A DNA stretch of 64,000 nucleotides from Tistrella bauzanensis (GTDB taxonomy: Bacteria > Pseudomonadota > Alphaproteobacteria > Tistrellales > Tistrellaceae): the NCBI RefSeq assembly GCF_014636235.1, contig NZ_BMDZ01000013.1:32252-96251 (forward strand). The letters run 5' to 3'. Position 1 is the first letter of the stretch; each line of letters opens with the position of its first letter. The notes under the pieces are model-generated. The model was not told where the DNA came from, made no database searches, and worked only from the letters and a program-made list of their open reading frames with translations. This document shows, piece by piece, positions 1 to 9,272 of this stretch. Position numbers and translations under genes: made by a program.

Positions 1-2294
1 CCCACCGCCTCGAAGTTATAGGCGCCGCGATAGCTGCTGATCACCGAGATGCCCATCTTCGACAGCACCTTCAGCAGGCCCAGATCGGCGGCATGCTTGA
101 AGTTCTCCAGCGCCTGATCCAGCGACATGTCGCCGAACAGGCCCCGGCGATGGCGGTCATAGATCGCCTCTTCCGCCAGATAGGCATTGACCGTGGTGGC
201 GCCAACGCCGATCAGCACCGCCATGTAATGCACATCAAGGCATTCGGCCGAACGGATGTTCACCGCGCAGAAGGTCCGCAGCTTCTGGCGAACCAGATGG
301 GTATGCACCCCGCCGGCGGCCAGGATCATCGGCACCGCGACATTGGCGTCGTCCATGCGTTCGTCGGTCAGGATCACATGCTCGGCACCACCGCGCACGG
401 CATCCTCCGCCTCGCGGCGGATCCGCTCCAACGCCTTCTTCAGCACGCCCTCGCCGCCCTCGGCGGGCATGGTGCAGTCGATCTCGACCGCGCGGTCCTT
501 CATGTAGCGGCGCATGGCCGCATAGGCGCGGTTGGTCACCACCGGGCTGTCGAGCAGCAGGATCTTCATCTGGCTTTCGTCATGGGCGAAGACGTTGCTC
601 AGATTGCCAAGGCGCGTGTCCAGCGTCATGACCATCTCCTCGCGGAGCGGGTCGATCGGCGGGTTGGTGACCTGGCTGAATTCCTGCCGGAAGAAGTTGT
701 GCAGGCCACGGTAATGGCTCGACAGCACCGCGATCGGCGCGTCGTCGCCCATGGAACCCACGGCCTCCTTGCCCTCTTCCACCATCGGATGAAGGATCAG
801 TTCCAGATCCTCGATGGTCAGCCCCACCGCCAGCTGCCGGCGGCGCAGCTCATCGGCCGTGAACCGTGGCTGCGGCACCGGCACCTGATCGATCAGGCTG
901 TTGAGCCGGGTGGTCTTGCCCACCCAGGACGCATAATCATGCTCGCCCGCCAGCTTGTCCTTCAGCGCGCGGTCGTGATACAGCCGCCCCTCCTGAAGAT
1001 CCACGCCCAGGATCTCGCCGGGGCCGACGCGGCCCTTCTGCACGATCTCCTGATCGGTGATCGGCACCATGCCGGCTTCCGAGCCCACCACCAGCAGCCC
1101 GTCGCCGGTGATCGCATAGCGCATCGGGCGCAGGCCGTTGCGGTCCATGCCCGCCGCGACCCAGCGGCCGTCATAGACCGCCAGCGCCGCCGGGCCGTCC
1201 CAGGGCTCCATCACGGTGTTCAGATAGGCATAGAGGGAGCGGTGCGCCTCCGGCACATCCGGCACCTTCGACCATGCCGGCGGCACCAGCATCAGCTTCA
1301 CCAGCGGCGCCGAGCGACCGGCACGGCACAGCGCCTCGAACACCGCATCCAACGCGGCCGAGTCGGAGCTGCCCTGCGGGATCAGCGGCTTGATGTCCTC
1401 GCCCGCGGCACCGAAGGTCTCCGAGACCATCAGCGTCTCGTGGCTCTTCATCCAGTTGCTGTTGCCACGCACCGTGTTGATCTCGCCATTATGGGCGAGC
1501 ATCCGGAAGGGCTGGGCCAGCGACCAGGTCGGGAAAGTGTTGGTCGAATAGCGCTGGTGATAGACCACGAAATTCGACACGAACCGCTCGTCGAGCAGAT
1601 CGGGATAGAACACCGTCAGCTGTTCGCCCAGGAACATGCCCTTGTAGATGATCGAGCGGCTGGACAGCGAGCACATATAGAAGTCGGCGACACTGGCCTC
1701 GCGCGCCTTCTTCTCGACCCGCCGCCGGATGACATAGAGGTCGCGCTCGAAGGCGTCGACGTCATTGCCCTTGTCGTTGGCGATCATGATCTGCTCGATC
1801 TCGGGCCGCGTCGCCGCTGCCTTCTCGCCGATCGCGCGGGTGTTCACCGGCACCTGGCGCCAGCCATAGATCGTGTAGCCGAGCTCCAGGATCTCGCTTT
1901 CAACGATCGTCCGGCACAGTTCCTGAGCGGCGAAGTCGTTGCGCGGCAGGAACACCTGGCCCACGGCCAGTTCGCTGCCCTCGCGCATCTTGTGCCCGGT
2001 GCGCTCGATATGCTCGCGGAAGAAATCCTTGGGGATCTGCAGATGGATGCCGGCGCCATCGCCGGTCTTGCCGTCGGCGTCCACCGCACCGCGATGCATC
2101 AGGTTCGACAGCGCGGTGATGCCGGCCTCGACCACGCGCCGCTGCGGCGTGCCGTCGATCGACGCGACCAGACCGACGCCGCAGGCATCGTGCTCGTCGG
2201 CGGGGTTATAGGCATGGGCCGCTTCCAGCATCGCCTTGTTGCGGCGATAATCGGCGACGAAGGCCTCGGCGGAGGAACGGTTGATCTCGGACAT
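1..2294 (-). CDS. gltB: Glutamate synthase large subunit, N-terminal half (partial)
   Basis: Large subunit of NADPH-dependent glutamate synthase (GOGAT), which makes two glutamates from 2-oxoglutarate and glutamine in the cytoplasm. The first 764 codons are present; the C-terminal FMN/glutamate-synthase part lies beyond the left edge. Translation from the ATG at 2294 opens MSEINRSSAE, and Cys38 sits in HDACGVG. This Cys is the class-II amidotransferase nucleophile freed by removal of a propeptide, as known for Azospirillum GltB. Other family motifs follow: MHRGAVDADGKTGDGAG, QRYSTNTFPTW, AHNGEINTVRGN and GLRPMRY. It starts 23 bases after the gltD stop, so the order is gltD then gltB, as in Azospirillum and the reverse of enteric gltBD. 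Start and identity are secure. Confidence 0.97.
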   Translation of the reverse strand, partial: MSEINRSSAEAFVADYRRNKAMLEAAHAYNPADEHDACGVGLVASIDGTPQRRVVEAGITALSNLMHRGAVDADGKTGDGAGIHLQIPKDFFREHIERTGHKMREGSELAVGQVFLPRNDFAAQELCRTIVESEILELGYTIYGWRQVPVNTRAIGEKAAATRPEIEQIMIANDKGNDVDAFERDLYVIRRRVEKKAREASVADFYMCSLSSRSIIYKGMFLGEQLTVFYPDLLDERFVSNFVVYHQRYSTNTFPTWSLAQPFRMLAHNGEINTVRGNSNWMKSHETLMVSETFGAAGEDIKPLIPQGSSDSAALDAVFEALCRAGRSAPLVKLMLVPPAWSKVPDVPEAHRSLYAYLNTVMEPWDGPAALAVYDGRWVAAGMDRNGLRPMRYAITGDGLLVVGSEAGMVPITDQEIVQKGRVGPGEILGVDLQEGRLYHDRALKDKLAGEHDYASWVGKTTRLNSLIDQVPVPQPRFTADELRRRQLAVGLTIEDLELILHPMVEEGKEAVGSMGDDAPIAVLSSHYRGLHNFFRQEFSQVTNPPIDPLREEMVMTLDTRLGNLSNVFAHDESQMKILLLDSPVVTNRAYAAMRRYMKDRAVEIDCTMPAEGGEGVLKKALERIRREAEDAVRGGAEHVILTDERMDDANVAVPMILAAGGVHTHLVRQKLRTFCAVNIRSAECLDVHYMAVLIGVGATTVNAYLAEEAIYDRHRRGLFGDMSLDQALENFKHAADLGLLKVLSKMGISVISSYRGAYNFEAV

Positions 2295-2317
2295 GTCTCG
2301 GACTCCCGTCAAGGCGC

Positions 2318-3763
2318 TCAGCTCGCCGCTGCCGACTGTTCGGCGGCGGTGATGCGGTTGCGGATATAGCGGTCGACCTGCTCGGCGGCGTCGCGGCCGT
2401 CGCGGATCGCCCAGACCACCAGAGAGGCGCCGCGCACGATGTCGCCGGCGGCGAACACGCCCTCCAGATTGGTCATGAAGCTGCGGATGTCGGTCTTCAG
2501 CGTGCCCCAGCGGGTGGTGGCAAGCTCGGGCGTGTTGAACAGCACCGGCAGATCCTCAGGGTCGAAGCCCAGCGCCTTGATCACAAGATCGGCCTTCAGC
2601 GTGAACTGGCTGCCCTCGACCACCACCGGCGACTGCCGGCCCGACGGGTCGGGCGCGCCCAGGCGCATGCGCACCGCGCGCACCGTCTCGACCCGCTCAT
2701 TGCCGAGGAAGGCCTCGGGGTTCGACAGCCATTCGAAGGTGACGCCCTCTTCGGTCGCATTCGCCACCTCGCGCTGCGAACCGGGCATGTTCTGCCGGTT
2801 GCGGCGATAGAGGCAGGTCACCGAGGCGGCACCCTGGCGGATCGAGGTGCGCACGCAGTCCATGGCGGTGTCGCCGCCACCCACCACCACCACATGCTTG
2901 TCCTTCGCGGTCAGCGCCTGACGGTCGGACGCAGGAAGGTCATCACCCAGATGAATGCGGTCGGACGCGGTCAGGAAATCCAGCGCCTTGACCACACCGT
3001 CCAGCCCCACGCCCGGCACCTTGATCTCGCGCGAGTGATAGACGCCGGTCGCGATCAGCACCGCGTCATGGCGCTGGCGCAGCTCGGCGATGGTCACGTC
3101 GCGGCCGATATCCACGCCCATATGGAACTGGATGCCGCCCTCTTCGAACAGTTTCCAGCGCCGCATCACCACCGATTTGTCGAGCTTGAAATTCGGGATG
3201 CCATAGATCATCAGCCCGCCGGCGCGGTCATAGCGGTCATAGACATGGATCTGATAGCCACGGCTGCGCAGCGCCTCCGCGGCGGCGAGCCCGGCGGGGC
3301 CGGCGCCGATGATGCCGACCGACAAGCCAAGCTCGCGCGCCGGCGCCGGCGCCTTGACCCAGCCATTCTCGAACGCGGTTTCGGTGATGTACTTCTCGAC
3401 CGAGCCGATGGTGACCGAGTTGAAGCCCTTCTCGATGACGCAATTGCCTTCGCACAGCCGGTCCTGCGGGCAGATGCGGCCGCAGATCTCGGGGAAGGTG
3501 TTGGTCGCCGACGAGATGGCATAGGCTTCCTCAAGCCGGCCTTCGGCGGTCAGCTTCAGCCAGTCGGGGATGTTGTTCTGCAGCGGGCAGTGGATCTGAC
3601 AGAACGGAATGCCGCACTGCGAGCATCGCGACGCCTGCGTCGCCGCCTGTTCCGGCACGAAACCCTTGTAGATCTCGTCGAAATCTTGGGCGCGGGTTTG
3701 TGCGGTCCGCTTCTCGGGCATTTTCTGCTCGATACGGGTGAACTGCATCAGCTTGCGCGCCAT
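2318..3763 (-). CDS. gltD: Glutamate synthase small subunit
   Basis: Small (beta) subunit of glutamate synthase; it passes electrons from NADPH through FAD and Fe-S clusters to GltB. It has 481 residues, the usual length. The N-terminal cysteine pattern is C47, C50, C55, C59 followed by C94, C98, C104, C108, the two [4Fe-4S] sites of the family. An FAD-binding GAGPAGLAAAEAL lies near residue 153 and an NADPH-binding VVVGGGDTAMDC further on. The ATG at 3763 (MARKLMQFTR) is preferred over longer readings because it matches the family start and has an AGGACGAGGA-like ribosome site. It is the first gene of a gltD-gltB operon read leftward. Confidence 0.97.
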   Translation of the reverse strand: MARKLMQFTRIEQKMPEKRTAQTRAQDFDEIYKGFVPEQAATQASRCSQCGIPFCQIHCPLQNNIPDWLKLTAEGRLEEAYAISSATNTFPEICGRICPQDRLCEGNCVIEKGFNSVTIGSVEKYITETAFENGWVKAPAPARELGLSVGIIGAGPAGLAAAEALRSRGYQIHVYDRYDRAGGLMIYGIPNFKLDKSVVMRRWKLFEEGGIQFHMGVDIGRDVTIAELRQRHDAVLIATGVYHSREIKVPGVGLDGVVKALDFLTASDRIHLGDDLPASDRQALTAKDKHVVVVGGGDTAMDCVRTSIRQGAASVTCLYRRNRQNMPGSQREVANATEEGVTFEWLSNPEAFLGNERVETVRAVRMRLGAPDPSGRQSPVVVEGSQFTLKADLVIKALGFDPEDLPVLFNTPELATTRWGTLKTDIRSFMTNLEGVFAAGDIVRGASLVVWAIRDGRDAAEQVDRYIRNRITAAEQSAAAS

Positions 3764-4579
3764 GGTCCTCGTCCTTCGACCGTGGGCCGGGCCATCGGGC
3801 CCGGCAGGGGTTCGGGTGTCCGCACTGCTCCGCCCGGATGGCGCGGGTGTGCGGCTCGTGAAGCAAGTCCATTGGGATGCGGGCACGCTCCCTCAAGGAT
3901 CCGTGCCATGCACCCGGTGGGTGGTTCTGCAGCCTGTCGTTCAGAAGTCGTCCGCGCTGTCGACGCATCCGCGACAGGCGACCCTCCGCCCCAGTGGCCT
4001 TGATCCACAGATGGCGTGGCGCCGGTGACGGAAACGGTGCCGGTGGCGGGCGTCCCGGTGCCGACCCTGACAGCGGCGTCGTCCGGTCGACTGGCTGGAC
4101 GGAGAACCATGCTCCGGCAGCGGGGTCGCTCTTAGCCGCGGCGTCAGGGTCCGCCCCGGGGGCGGACGGAAGACGCCGGGCGCGCTGGCGGGGCGGACCG
4201 AACATGGCGATGCCCCGGCCCCGCGCACACAGAGGCCTTCGTAGGTCATATACGCCATCCGAAACCGGCTGGCGAGCAAAAACCGACCAATAGGTCCGAT
4301 GTGATACTATTTTTATGATGCCGTCGGCCAATTGCGAGCGACTCGCAGGTAGTCAGCGGGCGAATGACGGAATAATGGTCGCATTTCCTGACCTATATGC
4401 CGACAAGCTCTTGCTATTGCGGAATTCTACTCGCACAGCACCCGCCCGACTGTTGCAGCGCGGCATCTGGCCGCAGCCATCTCTGCCATGGTATATGAGG
4501 CGTGGCCGCCGCCATGTCGACGACGACCCGCCCATTATATGCCGGCTCTTATCCGTTCGCAGAGGACCGAGGCTCGCCC
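3764..4579. other. Long divergent intergenic region, gltD / uppP
   Basis: These 816 bases separate divergently read gltD and uppP. I see no convincing gene. About 3780-4210 is very GC-rich; about 4230-4500 is clearly more AT-rich and is where promoters are most likely. On the minus strand TTGGCC and TAGTAT (around 4340-4310) are spaced 16 bases apart and could drive gltD, which would then have a leader of about 550 bases. Such a long leader is unusual and might hold regulatory structure, but I could not recognise a known riboswitch. Open frames here look like high-GC noise. Confidence 0.5.
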
Positions 4580-5395
4580 GTGACCCTTCTTCACATCATC
4601 GTTCTGGCGGTCGTCCAGGGCATCACAGAATTCCTGCCGATCTCGTCATCGGCGCATCTGATCCTGGTGCCGCTGGTGCTGGACGTGCCCGATCAGGGGC
4701 TGGCGGCCGATATCGCGGTCCATATCGGCACGCTGGTCGCGGTGATGATCTATTTCCGCGCGGACGTCGTCCTGATGCTGGGCGGTCTGGCCCGGCTGGT
4801 GCGCGGTGACATCGCCGACCCGGGGGCGCGGATGACGCTGAACGTGATCATCGCCACCATCCCGATCGTGATCGTCGCCCCCTTCCTGAAGGATTGGGTG
4901 GAACATGGCGGCCGATCGCTGATGGTGCTGGGCCTGTCGTCGATCATCTGGGGCGTGGCGCTCTATGTCGTCGACCAGCGCTGCCCGCAGGCCCGCGCCA
5001 TGGGCACCGACGGCCGAGGCCTCGGTTTCCGCGACGCGCTGATCTTCGGGCTGGCACAGATCATCGCCATCATTCCCGGCACCAGCCGTTCAGGCATCAC
5101 CATGACCGCCGGCCGCCTGCTCGGCTTCGACCGCGAGGCCTCGGCCCGGTTCTCGATGCTGATCTCGATCCCGACCATCCTGGCCGCCGGCCTGCTGCTG
5201 GGCCTGGAAATCGCCGAGGCCAAGGTGCCGGTGCTCACCGCCGATACCGGTCTGGCCGCCCTGCTTGCCTGCGTCACGGCCCTGGTCGCCATCGCCGCCC
5301 TGATGGGCTGGCTGAAACGGGCCAGCTTCACCATCTTCGTGGTCTATCGCGTGGTCCTGGGCGTGATCCTGGTCGGGGTGTCGCTGGCGGCCTGA
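4580..5395 (+). CDS. uppP: Undecaprenyl-diphosphatase
   Basis: Integral membrane phosphatase (BacA/UppP family) that dephosphorylates undecaprenyl pyrophosphate to recycle the lipid carrier for peptidoglycan and O-antigen; overproduction in other bacteria gives bacitracin resistance. With the GTG start at 4580 it has 271 residues, the normal size. Both signature motifs are present: QGITEFLP (13-20) with ISSSAHL just after, and PGTSRSG (166-172) with the catalytic Arg170. Several hydrophobic helices alternate with short loops. GTG is chosen because GGACCGAGG lies about eight bases upstream and the product then begins as UppP proteins do; the frame stays open to an ATG at 4502. Confidence 0.95.
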   Translation: MTLLHIIVLAVVQGITEFLPISSSAHLILVPLVLDVPDQGLAADIAVHIGTLVAVMIYFRADVVLMLGGLARLVRGDIADPGARMTLNVIIATIPIVIVAPFLKDWVEHGGRSLMVLGLSSIIWGVALYVVDQRCPQARAMGTDGRGLGFRDALIFGLAQIIAIIPGTSRSGITMTAGRLLGFDREASARFSMLISIPTILAAGLLLGLEIAEAKVPVLTADTGLAALLACVTALVAIAALMGWLKRASFTIFVVYRVVLGVILVGVSLAA

Positions 5396-5446
5396 TCCGA
5401 CGAAGCCGGCCTGCGCGCGCGTCCTTACGAAAATCCCCCATAAAAA

Positions 5447-5479
5447 AACCGGCCGGTCCCCATGCGGGGCCGGCCGGTT
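5447..5479 (-). terminator. Rho-independent terminator of the epimerase gene
   Basis: A GC-rich inverted repeat (AACCGGCCGG arm repeated inverted, 14-15 bp with one bulge, loop ATG) is flanked on the left by seven As, which read as a U tract on the minus strand. It lies about 50 bases past the stop of the minus-strand epimerase gene and just after the uppP stop. It is a textbook intrinsic terminator leftward and may act as a plain hairpin rightward. Confidence 0.85.
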
Positions 5480-5528
5480 CTGCGTGCTGGACATGCCTGG
5501 CGGCCGGCTCACACCGGCTACCGCGGTC

Positions 5529-6491
5529 TCAGTTCTCGGCGGCACCATCGCGCGGGCGGTGGATCCAGGCGCGATAGCGGATCAGATATTCGGGCACGAT
5601 CGCCTCGATCGGGGTCGGGCGGATGCCCAGGGCGGCGAAGCCCTCGGCACCCTCGGCCACCACATTGTCCCGCTTCAGCATCTTCAACTGGTCGGTGGTC
5701 AGCGGCGCGATGCCGGCCGGCAGCAGGTCGCCCAATTTCGCCACCAGCCCCGCCAGCGGCCAGGGCATCGGGATCAGCCCCCGATGCTTGCGGATCACGG
5801 TCAGGATGTATTCCAGGATCTGGCCGAAGGTATAGACCCGGGGGCCGCCCAGTTCGAAAGTGCGCCCGGCCAGAGCCGGCTCTTCCACACCGCGCCCGAC
5901 CACCTCGGCCACATCCACCACCCAGACCGGCTGAAAGCGGCTGGTGCCGCCGCCGATCAGCGGCAGCGCCGGCGAGATCCGGGTCATGCCGGCGAAGCGG
6001 TTGAAGAAATCATCCTCGGGGCCGAAAATGATGCTGGGCCGCAGGATCACGGCCTTGGGGAAAGCCGCTCGCACCGCCGCCTCGCCCGCCGCCTTGCTGC
6101 GGCCATAGGCCGATGGGCTGTCGGGGTCGGCACCGATCGCCGAGACATGAACCAGCGAGGCGAGCCCCAGATCGGCCGCAGCCCGCGCGATGGTGCCGGC
6201 ACCTTCCGCATGCACCCGGTCGAAGCGGGCACCGCCGCCTTCCGCCAGGATGCCGACCAGGTTGACCGCATCGGTCGCATCGGCCAGCGCCGCGCGCACC
6301 TGCGCCGGATCGGTGACGTCGCAGGTGACGATGGCGATCTGGCCGATATCGCCGGCCGGCTTCAGGAACAGGGCGCGGTCGGCATCCCGCACCGCAACGC
6401 GCAGCCGCACGCCGGTCTGCGCCAGCCGGCGGACCACATAGCGGCCAAGAAAGCCCGAGCCGCCGAATACCGTGACGAGACGATCTTTCAT
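5529..6491 (-). CDS. Complex I NDUFA9-type NAD(P)-binding epimerase
   Basis: Atypical short-chain dehydrogenase/epimerase of the NDUFA9 family, 320 residues. A Rossmann motif VFGGSGFLGR lies at residues 8-17, followed by RDADRA for cofactor ribose recognition, then DVTD and NLVGIL motifs usual in this family. In mitochondria and several alphaproteobacteria a homologue is an accessory subunit of respiratory complex I; in bacteria it is often encoded near uppP, as here. The catalytic YxxxK is present as YGRSK. The ATG at 6491 has GAGAG upstream. Whether this copy binds complex I is inference. Confidence 0.85.
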   Translation of the reverse strand: MKDRLVTVFGGSGFLGRYVVRRLAQTGVRLRVAVRDADRALFLKPAGDIGQIAIVTCDVTDPAQVRAALADATDAVNLVGILAEGGGARFDRVHAEGAGTIARAAADLGLASLVHVSAIGADPDSPSAYGRSKAAGEAAVRAAFPKAVILRPSIIFGPEDDFFNRFAGMTRISPALPLIGGGTSRFQPVWVVDVAEVVGRGVEEPALAGRTFELGGPRVYTFGQILEYILTVIRKHRGLIPMPWPLAGLVAKLGDLLPAGIAPLTTDQLKMLKRDNVVAEGAEGFAALGIRPTPIEAIVPEYLIRYRAWIHRPRDGAAEN

Positions 6492-6821
6492 GGGCTCTCA
6501 ACCCCTCTCCCTGTCTGGTCCGGCGGCGTCGAGGGGCGCCGGCAATCCGTGGGCCTCCGTGTCCCATGGCCGGACACGTCAATGCTGGCTTACACATAAT
6601 CCGCGGGCGCCGATGACGCAACGCCGCAACCGCGCAGCCGCCGGGGAAACCGGCCGCCCCATGCCGGCCGGTGACAAAAACGCAGCAGGGCGGTCGGATG
6701 GCCTGCGGGCTTGGCGCATGGGGGGCGCATGCGCTAAAACCCTGCAACACCACGCGGCACGGCCACCCGGTGCGACAGCCACCTGCCCCGTGCGACAGCC
6801 ATCTGAAGGAGCGACGGCCGG
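6492..6821. other. Divergent intergenic region with a 20-bp tandem duplication
   Basis: The 330 bases between the epimerase gene (minus) and rnd (plus) hold no gene I can support. At 6770-6806 the sequence GTGCGACAGCCACCTGCCCC is followed directly by a near-copy of its first 17 bases, ending at the rnd ribosome site (AAGGAGCG, about 6806-6813). A CATAAT at about 6594-6599 could be a -10 element for rightward transcription, without a clear -35. Confidence 0.5.
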
Positions 6822-7433
6822 ATGACCATCCATCTGCACGAGGGCGATCTGCCCGAGGGGTTCGGGCTGCCGGCATCGGTTGCCATCGATACCGAGACCA
6901 TGGGCCTGAAACCGCGTCGCGACCGGCTGTGTCTGGTGCAATTGTCGGTGGGCGACGGCGATGCCCATCTGGTGCGCATCGCCCGCGGCCAGACCACGGC
7001 GCCGCGGCTGGCGGCCCTGCTGTCATCGCCCGACGTGCTGAAGATCTTCCATTTCGCGCGCTTCGATCTGGCGGTGCTGCATGAACGGCTCGGCATCGAC
7101 TGCCGCCCGGTCTATTGCACCAAGATCGCCTCGAAGCTGATCCGCACCTATACCGACCGCCACGGTCTGCGCGACCTGCTGCGCGAGACCATCGGCGCCG
7201 AGATTTCCAAGCAGCAGCAGTCATCCGACTGGGGCGCCGACACGCTGACCCCGGAACAGCAGACCTATGCCGCCGGCGACGTGCTGCACCTGCATGCGGT
7301 GAAGCGGGTGCTGGACGACATGCTTGCGCGCGAGGGGCGCACCGGGCTGGCCCAGGCCTGCTTCGATTTCCTGCCCGCCCGCGCGCGCCTGGACCTGATG
7401 GGCTGGGACGAGCCCGACATCTTCTCGCACTGA
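6822..7433 (+). CDS. rnd: Ribonuclease D, short form
   Basis: 3'-5' exoribonuclease of the DEDDy group, acting on tRNA and other RNA 3' ends. At 203 residues it contains only the exonuclease domain; the HRDC domains of enteric RNase D are absent, which is normal for the short alphaproteobacterial form. Exo I is IDTETMGL (Asp23, Glu25), Exo II has FDLAVL (Asp82) and Exo III is YAAGD (Tyr149, Asp153). The ATG at 6822 is preceded by AAGGAG. It leads the rnd-kdsD-lptCAB-rpoN run, an order common in this class. Confidence 0.93.
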   Translation: MTIHLHEGDLPEGFGLPASVAIDTETMGLKPRRDRLCLVQLSVGDGDAHLVRIARGQTTAPRLAALLSSPDVLKIFHFARFDLAVLHERLGIDCRPVYCTKIASKLIRTYTDRHGLRDLLRETIGAEISKQQQSSDWGADTLTPEQQTYAAGDVLHLHAVKRVLDDMLAREGRTGLAQACFDFLPARARLDLMGWDEPDIFSH

Positions 7434-7556
7434 AGCCCGGCTCATCCTGAACCAGGTGCACAGCAGGGGCCGGACTGGTATGGCCGGGCCGGCGGCGCCA
7501 TATTGGGTGTCGAAACGCCCCGCCCCCGTCCGTCGCCACATCCGGAAGCCGCTTCC

Positions 7557-8579
7557 ATGACCGACGCCGAGCCCATGCCCGATACCGAGCGGACAGCCGA
7601 TACCGAGCCGATGGCCGATGCGACCCGCCGGGCGATCGCCGCCGGTGAGCAGACCCTGGCGCTGGAAGCGGCCGGGCTTGAGGCGTTGCGCGCGGGGCTG
7701 GGCGTGGAATTCGGCCGCGCGGTCGACCGGCTCCACGCCACCACCGGCCGGGTGATCGTCACCGGCATGGGCAAGAGCGGCCATGTCGGGGCCAAGATCG
7801 CCGCCACCCTCGCCTCCACCGGCACACCGGCGCAGTTCGTGCACCCAGCCGAGGCCAGCCATGGCGATCTGGGCATGATCACCCGCAGCGATGCGGTGCT
7901 GGCGCTGTCGAATTCCGGGGCGACGCCCGAGTTATCCGACATCCTGGCCCATACCCGGCGCTTCGCAATTCCGCTGGTCGGGATCACCGCCCGCGCCGGC
8001 AGCCCGCTTGCCGAAGCAGCCGATGTGGCGCTGATCCTGCCGGCGGTGCCCGAGGCCTGCCCGCTCAGGCTGGCACCCACCACATCGACGACCATGACGC
8101 TGGCGCTGGGCGATGCGCTGGCGATGGCGCTGCTCGACCGGCGCGGCTTCACCGCCGAGGATTTCCGGGTGTTTCATCCGGGCGGCAAGCTGGGCGCGCG
8201 GCTGATCAAGGTCGCCGACATCATGCACGGACCCGAGGCGCTGCCGCTGATCACCCCCGACCGGCCGATGTCTGAAGCCCTGATCGAGATCAGCGCCAGA
8301 AGCTTCGGCTGCGTCGGGGTGGTCGACGGCCAGGGGCGGCTTGCCGGCATCGTCACCGACGGCGATCTGCGCCGCCATATGGGCCCCGACCTGACCGCGC
8401 GGCCGGTGGGCGAGGTGATGACCGCCGATCCGAAAACCATCCGGGTGCGTGCGCTGGCCGCCGAAGCGCTGGCGATCATGAACGACTTCAAGATCACCGC
8501 CCTGTTCGCGGTTGATGACGAGGGCCGCCCGGCCGGCATCCTGCATGTCCACGACTGCCTGCGCGCCGGGGTGGCCTGA
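7557..8579 (+). CDS. kdsD: Arabinose-5-phosphate isomerase (KpsF/GutQ family)
   Basis: Interconverts ribulose-5-phosphate and arabinose-5-phosphate, the first step toward Kdo for the LPS inner core. It has 340 residues: a SIS sugar-isomerase domain at about 60-195 with GMGKSGHVGAKIAATLAS and HGDLGM, then two CBS domains at about 220-275 and 285-340 (ADIMHG and GEVMTADP begin them). The N-terminal 25 residues are low complexity and come from an imperfect 18-bp repeat at 7560-7613 (DAEPMP, DTERTA, DTEPMA). The ATG at 7557 follows GGAAG; a longer frame opens at 7503 but lacks a ribosome site. Placement next to lptCAB supports the LPS role. Confidence 0.94.
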   Translation: MTDAEPMPDTERTADTEPMADATRRAIAAGEQTLALEAAGLEALRAGLGVEFGRAVDRLHATTGRVIVTGMGKSGHVGAKIAATLASTGTPAQFVHPAEASHGDLGMITRSDAVLALSNSGATPELSDILAHTRRFAIPLVGITARAGSPLAEAADVALILPAVPEACPLRLAPTTSTTMTLALGDALAMALLDRRGFTAEDFRVFHPGGKLGARLIKVADIMHGPEALPLITPDRPMSEALIEISARSFGCVGVVDGQGRLAGIVTDGDLRRHMGPDLTARPVGEVMTADPKTIRVRALAAEALAIMNDFKITALFAVDDEGRPAGILHVHDCLRAGVA

Positions 8580-8582
8580 GCC

Positions 8583-9272
8583 ATGGCCGGTGACGATCTC
8601 CGCCACACCCTGCCCGCGCCTGATCCGGCACAGTCCCGCAAGACCATGACGCCACCGGCGGCACCCGCGGGTCCGCGCCGGCGCAGCCGCTACAGCCGGT
8701 TCGTGCGCCTGTCGCGCATCCTGCTGCCGGCGCTGGGCGGCGGGTTGATCGTGCTCGTGCTCGTGTGGTCGCAATTGACGGGCGTCGGCGGCGACAGCCG
8801 TATAGGATATTCCGGAATCATCCGCGACGATGTCGACGCCCTGCGGATGATCGCGCCCCGGTTCACCGGTGTCGATGGCGAGGGCAAACCGTTCCGGGTC
8901 GAGGCCGACGAGGCGACACAGCCGGAGGTCGACAGCCCGGAGGTGACGCTGAAGGTCATCCGTGCCGATATGACCGCCTCCGACGGCACCTGGCTCGCGA
9001 TCCGGGCGAAAAGCGGCACGTTCAACCGCGACGACGAGCGGCTGGAACTGGAAGGCCAGGTCGAGGTGATCGCCGAGACCGGCTATGCGATGCAGACGGA
9101 ACATGTGGCCGCCGATCTCGACAGCGGCACGATCCGTGGCGACCATGCGGTGGTGGCCCACGGCCCCGTGGGCACGATCGACGCCGCCGGCTTCACCGTC
9201 CGGCGGGAACATGAGACCATCACCTTCGACGGCCCCGTGCGGGTCACGGGCTACCCAGGCGTGGACAGATGA
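8583..9272 (+). CDS. lptC: LPS export system protein LptC
   Basis: Bitopic inner-membrane protein that receives LPS from the LptB2FG transporter and hands it to LptA. It has 229 residues: a basic cytoplasmic head (RRRSRYSRF), one membrane helix at about 45-63, then a periplasmic beta-jellyroll region with repeated strand patterns (EGKPFRVEAD, AKSGTFNRDDERLELEG, GTIRGDHAV). It starts three bases after the kdsD stop and overlaps lptA by ATGA, so translation is coupled. Sequence is poorly conserved in this family; context carries much of the call. Confidence 0.92.
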   Translation: MAGDDLRHTLPAPDPAQSRKTMTPPAAPAGPRRRSRYSRFVRLSRILLPALGGGLIVLVLVWSQLTGVGGDSRIGYSGIIRDDVDALRMIAPRFTGVDGEGKPFRVEADEATQPEVDSPEVTLKVIRADMTASDGTWLAIRAKSGTFNRDDERLELEGQVEVIAETGYAMQTEHVAADLDSGTIRGDHAVVAHGPVGTIDAAGFTVRREHETITFDGPVRVTGYPGVDR

